Below, piece by piece: positions 1-10,800 of a DNA stretch of 64,000 nt. The stretch's first letter is position 1; every line of letters starts with the position of its first letter. The position numbers were made by a program, and so were the translations under genes. The DNA is from Acanthornis magna. Its lineage: Eukaryota > Chordata > Aves > Passeriformes > Acanthizidae. Location of the stretch: contig JAWUZG010000029.1 in the NCBI GenBank assembly GCA_036785705.1, positions 17,251,501-17,315,500 of the forward strand, written 5' to 3'. The notes below the pieces were generated by a model. It was given only the letters and a program-made list of their open reading frames with translations, made no database searches and was not told the origin of the DNA.

Positions 1-119
1 AATGGGGTGGCTAAAACTTTATGTTCCATTTAAAGTGTGAATGCACTGAACTGGACACGAAACTGGACCACAGCATAAAAAAGACAATAGCACAGTACTG
101 TGCACCAATATATATAGGG

Positions 120-656
120 GTCTAGCTAGCTGGAAAGTAGCTTTGCAGAGGAGGTGAGATGAGGCTACCCCTGGAGCACTGTGTCCAGTTCTGGGCTCCA
201 TGCTTACAAGGAAGACATGTACATACTGGACTGAGTCCAGCAAAGGGCCATGAATATAATTAAGGAATTGGAACATCCTTCACATGAAGAGAGGTGGTGA
301 GACCTGGAACTATTTAGTCTTAAAAAGTCTCAGAGTGATCTTAGTGCTGTGTACAAATACTGAAAGGGTGGAAATAAAGAATATGGAGCCAGATTCTTCT
401 TACTGGTATTAAAGGACAAGAGGCCACCAGTACAAAACATGTGAAATTCCAGCTGAACACAAGGAAAAGCCATCTTACTGTGGGAATGGTAATACACTGG
501 AACAGGTTGTTTGGAGAGGTCATGGCCTCTCTGTCCTTGGAGATACTCAAAATCCAGCTGGACACAGTTATGGGCAACTGACCCTTTCTGGGCAGGGTTT
601 TTGGACTAGATGATCTCTAGAGGTCTCAAAATGAGCTGTTCTGTGATTCTATGGTA
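120..656 (+). repeat. CR1 LINE 3' fragment, sense orientation
   Basis: The text reads like the end of a chicken-repeat-1 (CR1) LINE: a stretch resembling the last part of its reverse-transcriptase ORF and 3' UTR, a phrase equivalent to 'ggactagatgatctctagaggtc' broken across 602-625, and the terminal 'ttctgtgattctatgg' at about 641-656. The reading frame is broken, so this is an old, 5'-truncated, inactive copy in intron 1 of NFX1. The left boundary is approximate. Confidence 0.8.
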
Positions 657-1006
657 ATGATGATTTTGCATCTTATTCTCTAATCATTTCTGGCAAGAGT
701 TGTAGGAAGGGAGCATATCTTTTATTGGATGAACTAATACAGTTGAAATAATGAGGTTTTTGGCATGTAGGTTGTTTTGCCTGGAAACAGGTTGCACTGC
801 TTGAGTTGTTAAGCCTGACACAATGTAACTCTTGTTTAGGAAAAAATTTGACATTTTGTAAATTTGTATAATCTTTGAAAATGATAAAATGCTGTAGGTG
901 AATATTTAACGTGATCAGAGAAGCCTGAAAATATAAGCTTGGTAGTCTGGTTTAAAGCTTCCAGTGCTATGGGGAAAGCCTCTGATTTCCATAATGCACC
1001 ATTCCT

Positions 1007-1135
1007 TCTTTTGTTGTTGTTGTTGTCGGCGGCGGTGGTGGTTTCTTGGTTTTTTTTTTTTTTTTTTCCTTTTTGTTTTGGGTTTTGTTTTGTTTTGTTT
1101 TTTTGTTGTTTGTTTGTTTTTTTGTTTGCTGTTGT
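1007..1135. repeat. Low-complexity TTG/CGG/poly-T tract
   Basis: A (TTG)n run passes into a short CGG/TGG run at about 1027-1042, then into poly-T and (GTTTT)n-like sequence. Predicted reading frames across it on both strands are poly-Phe or poly-Lys artefacts, not proteins. It lies in intron 1 of NFX1. Confidence 0.85.
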
Positions 1136-1380
1136 AGTACTGTTTAATACAGGCATTTTAAGACCTGCAGGGAGTGTCTTCCGTGTAGCTTGTTCTTCGC
1201 GTACGGCTGTCTGAATAATCTCTTGTCTGGATATGCTGACACATATAGATTGTTGTGTGTACATTCTACTGTCATCTCTCTTTAGGTGAAGAGTAGGTTA
1301 TATGATTGCTTTAAAACTGAAGACATCAGTCCTGAAATTAGCTTTGTCTTATAGTGACAGTGTATAAATAGAACATCTAT

Positions 1381-1935
1381 TCATAGAATATTCTGAGTTG
1401 AAAGGGACTCACAAGGGTCATTGAGTCAAATGCTTGACATCACACAGGGAAATCTAAAAATTAAATCAGATGTCTAAGTGCATTATTAAAACACTTCTTG
1501 AATACTGAAAAGCATGTGGTCATTACCACTTCTCTTTAAAACTTTTTCCGGTACTTGACCACCTTTTAATTGAAGTTTTTCCTGATACTATCCAATCTGA
1601 CCTTTCCTTGACTGAGCTTTAAGCCATTCCCTCATGTCCTATCACTGGCCACTTCCCCACTTCCACTCATGAGAAAACTGTAGGCAACAATAACGTCACC
1701 CTTCAGTTTCCTCCAAGCTCAGCAAAGGTAGTATTTTCAGCTGCTCCTCATGTCCTTTAGTCCTTTCACCATCTTTGTGGCCCTCTTTTGGGCACCTAAT
1801 ATTTTTATATCCTTCTTTCATTGTAGAGCCAAACACGCAGTATTTAAGACACTATTTTTGCACATGGTGCAAACAGTACTCAAGACACTATTTTTGGCTG
1901 AATTTATGGGTATCTCACTGAAAAGCAGTCAATTA
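1381..1935 (-). repeat. Degenerate CR1 LINE fragment, antisense
   Basis: Starts with 'tagaatattctgagttgaaa', which corresponds to the reverse complement of a CR1 3' end ('...hypothetically GAGTTGGAAGGGACCC' in CR1), followed by CR1-like 3' UTR and ORF2 tail text in reverse orientation. More diverged than the copy at 2613-3935. The right edge is uncertain. Confidence 0.7.
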
Positions 1936-2612
1936 AAAAATGTCTGAAGTCCAGTCAGAAAGATTGGTAATAATCAGCGTTATTTGTTTCATTCCAGTTT
2001 GTATTGATATGAAACTTCAGAAAAAAATAAATTCTTCCTGTCTAGGAGATAAAGCTGAATTAATTTAAGAATAAAGAAGTACTAACTTTGATACCTAAGG
2101 GGCTGTTCTGTGGACTGTGTTATATTTTTTTCTGATTGCCTTCGTCAATACATTTTTTTCTTGCTTATATTTGTTTTTAATTATCAACTTCATGCTACTT
2201 AAAGTACATTATTTAACGGTTCTTAAAAATCTAATTGAGATTGTGAAACTGTGCTAAAATATGTCACTTAGATATAATGTCTTTAAGTGGCACCTTCAAA
2301 TGTCATCCTTAATGTATTCATAAAAGCACCTAAGCTATTGGCTATACTGTTCCCCAGTATAAACTCTGTTTTTGAAGATGAGCTTGTACTTACTAAAATG
2401 AGTACTTATTAATTTGCTTCATATTTTTAAATGCATCCTTATAAAATTATTTTTCTGAGAGATGGTTCACAAGGACTACCTCTTTGCCAGGGCATTCTGG
2501 CTCCGTCAACAGTTAATGTTGAAGGGGTGTAATATTATGGCAGAACAGGCATGAAACCATATGGGTTTCATATGTTTTGTTTTAATTCACACTGAAGTTC
2601 CTAGGGGTGTTA

Positions 2613-3935
2613 AAATCATAGAATCATAGATTGGCTTGGGCTGGAAGGGCCCTTAAAAATCATCTAGTTTCACGCCCCCTGTGATGGGCATGGACACCTT
2701 CCACTAGACCTGCTTGTTCAGAGCCCCATCCAGTGTGGCCTTGAACACTTCCAGGGATGGGACCATTTCTTTGGGCAATCTGTTCCAGTGCCTCACCGCT
2801 GTTAAAGAATGTCTTCTTTATATCTAACCTAAATGTCTCCTCTTCCAGTTTGAAGCCACACCCCCTTGTCCTGTCACTGCATGCCTTTGTAAAAAGTTTC
2901 TGCCCATTTTTCTTATGGGCTTCGTTCAGGTCCTGGAAGGTTGCAGTTACTTGCTCCTTGGAGCCTCTTCTCCAGGTTGAGCAAACTCAATTCTCATAGC
3001 GTTTCCGCCCAGGAGATGTGCTCCATCCTTCCAGCCATCTTGGTGGCCTCCTCCAGACTCATTTCAACAGGTCGATATCCTTCATGTGCCAGGGACCCCA
3101 GAGCTGGATGCAGTACTCCAGGTGCGGAATACTCGGAGCAGAGTAGAGGGGATGAATCAACTCATTTTCCCTGCTGGCTACACTTCTTTTAGTGCAGCCC
3201 AGGATACAGTTGGTCTTCTAGGCTATGAACACATGTTGGCAGGGCATGTCCATCCTCTCATCCACTAGCGCCCCCAAGTCCTTCTCAGCAGGGCTGCTCT
3301 TGATCTGTTCATCCATCAGACTTTATTGATGCTGGGGGTTGCCCTGACCCAGGTGCAGTACATTGCCCTTGCTCTTGTTGAACCTCATGAGATTTCCTGT
3401 GGGCCCACTTCTTGAGCTTGTCCAGGTCCCTTGTGATGGCATCCCATCCTTCAGGAGTGTCAACTGTGCCACTCAGCTTGGTGGCGTTGCAGATTTGCTG
3501 AGGGTACAATGTATCTCTTTGACCATATAATTAATGAAGATACTAAATAACAGTGGTTGCAATACGAACTCCTGAGGGACTCCACTTATCACTGATGTCA
3601 GTCAGCACTCTGAACCGTTGACCACTACCCTCTGTATATGACTTTCCAACCAATTTCTGATCCAGTCCACCCATCTCTCTCCAATTTAGAGAGCAGGATG
3701 TTGTGGGAGACCATGTCAAAGTCTTTACAGAAGTCCAGATAAATAACATTTGCAGCCCTTCCCTTTTCCACTGATGTACTCACTCCATCATAGAAAGCCA
3801 CTAGGTTGGTTGGGTGGGACTTGCCCTTGGTGAAGGTGTGCTGGCTGTCCCAAATCACCTCCCTGTCTGGCATGTGCCTTAGCATAACATCTAGGAGGAT
3901 CTGTTTCATGGTGTTCTCAGGCACAGAGGTGAGAC
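2613..3935 (-). repeat. CR1 LINE, antisense, with reverse-transcriptase remnant
   Basis: The left end 'aatcatagaatcatagatt' is the reverse complement of the CR1 terminal octamer array. Reading the minus strand, 3924-3625 encodes a clear piece of CR1 reverse transcriptase: a '[10 protein letters not shown]' segment and '[19 protein letters not shown]', which contains the region just after the RT core. Minus-strand 3509-3309 gives the later 'DLDKLKKWAHRK' thumb-like segment in another frame. At least one frameshift separates the pieces, so this 1.3 kb 5'-truncated copy is dead. It sits in intron 1 of NFX1, opposite to the host gene. Confidence 0.92.
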
Positions 3936-4939
3936 AGTATAAAAGTTGTTTCTAAAGGTGCTGTGATTTTCTGTATTTATTTTATAGAAACACAGGCTGG
4001 AATTTAGCTTTGGAAGATACCTTCTTACTTTGAATTTTTGTGTATGTATGTGTAAACATGTCAGAAAAAATTTCAGCCAGTGTTAGCTACTTATTATTAC
4101 ACTTGTACACTTATTTTGCAGTTTCTTGACTTGGCAGACAGAAATCAGTTCTAGTAGAATTTACCACTCTGGAATTTTCTTCCTACTGTAGAAGCTGACA
4201 GCAAGAATAGGAATCTTACTGTTGTAAAAAGTCCTAATGAATTATTCATATTTTGGAGGTGCTTTTAAATGTCTGAATCCTGGTTTCTCATTTTTTTTTC
4301 CTCAGACTTAATAGATTATTTGGAAAGTGCTTTCAAAATATTACTTCCACAGTTACATTTCAAATCCTGGTTAGACTTCTTGGAGGCCATGCTTAGTGGT
4401 CAATCTGACTAATTCATCCATTCATTTTATGTACCATATCTCATAACCAAAGAAACAGTGGTCTTTAAAAATAGAATGTACTTTTTAGAGGCAAACAGTG
4501 TGGGTTTTGAAAAACCCATTTTTATTAAACTTTATCCATCAGACTTTAAATTTTAAGAGTATACAAAAGAAAACTTAAACCAGCTAATAAAATGGGTTAT
4601 TTCAAATAAGGTTTGCATGTAATTATAGGATTGCATTCTGTTTTCAAATCAAAATGTGTGAAACTTAAGTAGTCTGTACTGAATGACTGCTGTTAACATT
4701 ATAGTGTAAAAGGACCATAGTTCATGATTGTACTGCTCTTTATTAGTGATAGAAAAGAAATTGACAAAACACTGGGAAAACTGAAAGTAAGTGTAGTTGT
4801 AGAAAGTAAAACGGACTTTATGTTTGCAGTTCTTTGCACAGGATACTTATGCTGAGAAAAATAGAGTGTTTCTAGGGAAGCTCCTTGGAGTCCAGATTCT
4901 TTCAGATGTATAAGCCTAATGTTTGTACCTACTAGGGTC

Positions 4940-5245
4940 TGCAGTCCTAAAGATAGAATAGTTCCACTGGGAGGGACCTGCAATGAATCCAGACCTGACA
5001 ACTTCAGGGCTTGCCAAATGTAGGAACATATTAATAAACATTGTCCAGTTGCCTCTTGGACACTGGCAGACATGGGGTATTGACCACCCCTCTGGAAAGC
5101 CTGTTCCAGGTTTTGACCACACTCTTGGTAAAGAAATGTCTCCTCATGTTGTGTCTGAACACCTCTCCCCCCACCCCCCCACCCAAGGACACAGTTTTGA
5201 ACCATTCACACATGTCCTAGCACTGGGTACAGGAAAGAAGAGATC
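4940..5245 (-). repeat. Short CR1 LINE fragment, antisense
   Basis: Bases 5041-5200 match the reverse complement of the CR1 C-terminal coding region (phrases such as 'gcctcttggacactggcaga' and 'aaagaaatgtctcctcatgt'). It is broken by a C-rich run at 5168-5184. The edges are approximate. Confidence 0.75.
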
Positions 5246-5394
5246 AGCACCTGCCCCTGTACTTCTTTTCCGCCTGAGTTAAGATTGACTCTTAAGTCAG
5301 TCTCGATCTGTTTTGAGAGAGGTCTGGTCTTCTCATTCTGTTGTTTCAAAATCAGGTTAGTATTTCAGCTTAAAAAAACCCCAAACTATTTGTA

Positions 5395-5600
5395 TTTGCC
5401 ATTTGTATCTAGTTTATTTATAAGATATACTAGAGTAGCATATAATATCATATACTATATTAATAATGTATACTATCTTGCAATGTAACATTGTAATGTT
5501 AATATATACTAATGTATATTGATATAGTAAATACAGGTAATACTAAATGATATTTAAATATTGTATAAATAATACATAATATAGTTTTTGCAAAGACAAA
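5395..5600. repeat. AT-rich low-complexity tract
   Basis: Nearly all A/T, with repeated TATACTA/TAATGTATA words. The rest of intron 1 from 5601 to 6819 is A/T-rich and I see no gene or identifiable repeat in it apart from the hairpin at 6272. Confidence 0.75.
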
Positions 5601-6271
5601 AAATCCCAAAGTAATTTCAACTGCTCTTTAAAAACTAAAGTATGAATTAGGTTATATGGTTAAAACATCCTTAAAGTAATTTTAAATTCTTAATTATTAT
5701 GAAGGTTACAGCTTCACTTCCACAAAGTTGCATGTTTGGTTTTTTTTTTTGGCCACCAACTTTCACATAGCAGCTATGACCATTCCTAGAGGTTTAAAAA
5801 AAAGCACTTCCATTTGAAAGCAAATTAAATTCACTGAAATAAAAAGTATGTTAATGCTTTTAAATGTTCTGGTTTATTCTTCCCTTCAAAATGTTAATTT
5901 CCACAATCTTTATTGAAAAAATGGTAGGTAGTTCAGGGACCTAGATAGCATTAGCCTTTTGGAGAGTCTCTTGGCCTGAGTCATAGCCTAAGTACTTGAT
6001 TATTTTTTTGAATTGTTGTGAACCAGGGATAAACTGCACTCTGCCCTACCATGTGAGGTAACCTACCCAACTGGTAAAATTGGAACTACCTTCATGAGAT
6101 TTTATAAACTTCCTCTCTTTTTTACATTATTGTGTAAGACTTAACCAATCTGCCACAGCCAATTAAGCTATCCCTGATATTAACCTAATATTTTCTGTTG
6201 CAGGCAGGCACTGCTGTCACAGTGTTACAGGAAATTGAGCAACATAGGATTTTTCTTTCATGATTCTTTCA

Positions 6272-6302
6272 GAATCATGCTTCTGAAGTAGAAGCATGAT
6301 TC
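6272..6302. other. Perfect 13-bp inverted repeat (hairpin)
   Basis: Left arm gaatcatgcttct (6272-6284), five-base loop gaagt (6285-6289), right arm agaagcatgattc (6290-6302). The arms are fully complementary. It lies about 0.5 kb upstream of the first NFX1 exon in the window. The stem is too short for a microRNA precursor and has no terminator-like U run. It could be a remnant of a small DNA transposon end or chance. Confidence 0.8.
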
Positions 6303-6819
6303 ACGTTGATAGCCTCAGAAAAATAATTTTGCATAGCTGCCTTGGGTAGTCCCTCTACTGTTTAATATATGTACAACTGTGTAATCAGAGTTGATGCAAG
6401 TATTTACTATTGCTACTTTTAATTTATATTCAAAGGTTTGTATAATATTGAAATTTTAGATGGATACATTGTATTTAAAGCACCCCTTTTTTCAGGTTCT
6501 TGTATGTATGTAAACATGCTAGGAAAAACTTCAGATATTAAACACTGATTATCACACTTGCATATATGTACTGCTTCAAAAGTTTTTCTTCACCTTTTAT
6601 TTTTATATACTTAACTCTGGGTCATCATCATCCTTCTGTAAAGATGGCAAGAAAAGAGGCTTCTACAAAGCGCTGTATGATTCAGTTCTAGTTTCTGGAC
6701 ACTTGTTTGCAGTTATTCTGTCAAGTGTGGGATTGATTGAAGTTCTGGACCTTTGCATGCATGGTAATTTGGTTGAAAATTTAAGTTTTATGAATTTGTA
6801 TTTATTTTTTCATTTTTAG

Positions 6820-7866
6820 GTACATTGAATTTCAGTCTTGATGCTGGTGATTCCATTCCTGGAGAAAGACAACGTACTGATATAAACTGGGTAAATAAAG
6901 ATAGGAAAGACTCTAACAGTAATCAGAATAGAAGTAGTGTATCAATTCCTAGTCTGTCTTCTGAAAGAGGTACAGATTATGAAAGCTCTTCCACAAAGCA
7001 TCATGGCTTTTGTAATCCAGAAAGTCAATATGGGAATTCTGAAGACTTCCACCAATATTTTGGTACCAGTAAAAGTTTGAAGAATCACAGCTTGCAAAGC
7101 CAGAGATTGCACAGATCAAGAAATGATAGTACATGTGCTAGAAATAAGATAAGGCAAAGTACTACTGATGTTGCTGCAGGTCCAGGAATTTCAGATGCTG
7201 CAGTAGTACCTGGTAGAAGAGCACCTCCTAGAGGATACAATGATTTTCTCTCCTCAGAGAGTGACAGAGAGGTACCCAATGTGGATAGCAGAGGGGCAAA
7301 GCCAAAGAAAACACATCTGATGCATACATCTGGGAGAAGTTTCAGGGAGAAGGGAAGGCAAGTACATGACCGTGAAAAGAGAGTGAGCTCTAAACAGAAA
7401 GTAGAGCTGTTTGAAAATGTCCCATCTTTGGATTTGACACAGTCTGACTCTTCAGAATCATCTGTTGGAAAGGCATTCTGCGATGCACCTTTTGGAAGTG
7501 GGGATGAACAAAAAAGCTACAATAACATAAGCAAAAGATATCCCCGGAAGCCTGTGTGGAATAAACCTCCAGTAGAAAAGGAGTGTCAGAAAAGACATGA
7601 TTCTCACCGTAGTAAAAATACAAAAGTAGGTAAGAAGTCTCTTGCATATACTCCAAAAGATAAAAATGAAAGGAAGAAAGAACTTGCTGCTCACAAAAAT
7701 GATGAAAACTTGACTAGTGAAATCAGACATCAGTTGTCTGAGTCTCTCAGGTTCAATGGAAGAAAGTTCCTGCTAAAAGGGGATCAAGCACCTTCACTTC
7801 ATTTCAGCTGGACCCAGTACTGGAAAAAACAAAGTGATGTACCAAAAAACAAAGAAACTCACACAG
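6820..7866 (+). CDS. NFX1: NFX1 exon 2: N-terminal PAM2-like and basic linker region
   Basis: Acceptor TTTTTAG at 6813-6819 and perfect donor GTAAGT at 7867. The exon opens with the last two bases of a split Gly/other codon, then [16 protein letters not shown], which aligns to the PAM2 segment of human NFX1 (TFKFNTDAAEFIPQEK). About 349 residues follow, rich in Ser, Lys, Arg and Asn, with a conserved RGAKPKKT block near 7290 and HTG at the end. The linker is poorly conserved compared with human, as is normal for this region. A stop occurs at 7914 in the retained-intron frame. The exon ends after the first base of a codon. Oddity: Ser replaces the key Phe of PAM2. Confidence 0.93.
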
Positions 7867-10800
7867 GTAAGTTTTCTAGACTGTCCTGGACACCTATATT
7901 AAAGATACGGTCTTGAATAATTTAAATGGTCTTTGGTTCCACTACTGCTTTGAGTAGCTGAAGAGGCTTATTATTTCACATTAAATCAGTATTGGTTTCA
8001 GAGGGTAGAATTAAATGTAAATGCATGGCTTCTCAGTGGGAGCACGTTCTGTGAGTTTACTAGGGAAGGACAGATTTTGTTTTAAAGTTTTTTCTGCTTC
8101 GCTACCAAACTGCACATGATGACCTAGTCAGGCACCATGTTAAAATAGGTATGTTGTGGAATTAAAGTTCTGAGCATTCTGAACAATGGGACTTGAGAAG
8201 GACGATGCTAAAACTGATTTTTGCAGCCTAAGTCTTCTCATGTTTTATGTAGAAGCAGGAAAATGTCGGACAGAGAAACAGTATTCTACTCGTAACTGAG
8301 TTTTACGTGCTTTTTTCTGCAGATTCTAGAAATAGAGGAAATATCTGGATAGTATTTTAAAGTTTGAGAATAGAAACATATGCTGTTGACAGTGTAATTT
8401 AGACCCACAGTTTTTGGCTGGCTGAGTGAATTTTCTGCTGAGTCATACCATTAATGGCTGAAGACATTCAACGGAAATCATCTCAATCTCTTCAGTGCTA
8501 TGGTACTGGTTTCTGTTTCGACAACAACTTAGGTAGCTTATTCTTACTGTTTTGCATAAGCTTAAGCACTTAAGTGTTCAGAGTTATTAAAATTAACTGT
8601 CATCCTCCTCTGTTCTACTTGAACAATAAAATGTAAGATACCTCAGTCTTTTCCCCAGCACTTATTAAATGAGAAACATCACATGCAATAAGCAGGAGAT
8701 AAGTAATAGTCTTTCACAGGGAACTTAAGGAGCTTCCCCTTCCAAAATGGTAGTCTTTGGATGCGTTACTTGGGAGCTCTTTTGGAAACAGTGTTTTCAG
8801 GGAGCTGAGATTGTGGTTTTTTAACTATTTCTGGGACAGCTACAGTTTCTGAGTATGGTATAGCTTTAGTCTTCTGGAGAAAAGAAGTATGTTTTAAATT
8901 AGAATCTTCCTTTATGCCAGATAATAATCACGGGATATCAAGTAGAAATGATTGTTAATTCTAAATGTCGTGGGGCTTGATGCAGGAGGACTAGAAAACA
9001 AACCTGAAAATCCTGTTGAGGAGGGCAAATACTATTAACACTTGTAAGTTTCCAGGCAGCCATGGGCTTGCTTGCAGTCACATGTGGTACAAGCACATTT
9101 TGAATTGACAGTAATTTTTTTCTGTTATTTTCATTTTTTATTTCCTACATTATGAATTTGAACTTTCCTTGTTGTTGCAATCCAGTCTAATAACAGAGGA
9201 GCAAAGAGAACTCTCTGTGAATAAAGCCAAATGTACTTGGGTTCAAATGTTCCCAAAAATGAGATTAAAACACAAATGAGATTAGATGTTGATACCAAAA
9301 AAATTATATATTTTATTTAATAGTAAAAGAGGCGAAAAGAAGGAAGGAGAAAAGAAAGAAATAGAAAAAGAGCTGTGTTGGGGGCGACCGGGAGAGTGAC
9401 AGAGACAGATTAAGTAGAAACATATCACCTCTCCCTGGGTCCCAACAACGTCTTGTTCCCCTCCCTCTGGTCTTCTTGATGGTGAGGGTCCCCCGCCGAA
9501 AAGTATAGAATCCAATGGATTAATAGTGGGCCAGGTAGGAACACCCAGGTGCCTCCCCTCGGGGGGGGCGGGGGCAGGTTTGACATTGTCCCCTGCAAGA
9601 CTGTGGCTCTGTTGCATCATGTTGCAGTGCTCTGTTGCAGTGTCTGGGGACCCCTTTGATGGGCCATGACACCCCCTCTGCCGTCCTTCACATGGATGTC
9701 TCATAAATGTGGCTTTCCTGGAGTGGAGGGCCCCACAGCTGGGCTAGTCTGCACAACGGAGGATGGGCGGAGGATGGGCATTCACTGCCTCTGACCAGAG
9801 GCTATGCCACACACCCAAAACCTCTCCTCCCTGACCCCTTTGGTGTGGGTGTCTGTGCACACCTGGCAGTAGATAAACCTGGGACTATAGCCTCCATCCC
9901 AAAGCTTCTGGACACCCTGCCATGGATGCATGCTCTTCCAGTCTTAACCATCACATCCCAGATGCTTCGAACCATAGAGTCACTTTCCTTATCTCTATCC
10001 CTTAGGCAGTTCAACTCACAGTTCAGGGCCTCAGCCCAGGGCCCAATTCAGGGTGCTGTTTTTGTTATACAATTTTGCTATAATAAGCAAAATTATTTCA
10101 TAAAAATGTTTAAGCCATAAACCATAATGTTTCAGTCTCCGACACTTGTATTGGCACAATCTAAAAATGGTACATTTTTACACTTAACACTTGTAGTTAA
10201 TATATTTTAAAATTCTGTGTGCATTTCTGAGGTGTATTTGGTAGCATTACCTTGATGGGTGAGAATTAATGTGACAGAAATGAAGCTATGTGGTGCCTTT
10301 CTTATGGTTGCACATCTAACTGTTTTCAGGATGTTTTGACTTTAGTGTGGGGTTCTTGCTTTGTTTTCAAATATGTTTTCACATTCTTTCATATGGCTCA
10401 AAAGACCCTGTGCTTTGACTGTTGTTCCCAGTAATTCCACTCCTAAAGCACTCACTTTATAAAGGGCTTATTCCCATAGTCCAGGTCCTTCATTGTTAAT
10501 ATTTGTTGTGTCATCTTCTGGAAATACTTAAGGGTAGGAATTAAATGTAATTTTGGCTGAGATTTCTGTAGTTCAGTGCTTTCTTTTTTTTGGCTTAAAG
10601 TGTATGCAAAGGTAGATTTCCCATGTAAAGTGATGAGTAAAATCTCCAACTTCTGCCAATCGTAAAACTCATAACTAATTTGTAAGATCAGGATGATTGC
10701 TATTTATCAAAGTGAAATTTGCATTGTCACTTTAATGGGAATCTCATACTCCTTATTCCTGCTCTGAAGCTAAAGAAATGCATAGCAAGTATCAAACTGG

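Noticed and set aside
836..1264. 142-codon minus-strand frame with poly-Lys and poly-Asn
   Set aside because: Created by the TTG/poly-T low-complexity tract.
1..6819. Search for the first coding exon and promoter
   Set aside because: No short Met-Ala-Glu-Ala-like exon, CpG island or promoter cluster was seen, so they probably lie upstream of the window.
9282..10120. Open frames of about 140 codons on both strands
   Set aside because: Located in a probable LTR, biased composition, no recognisable domain.
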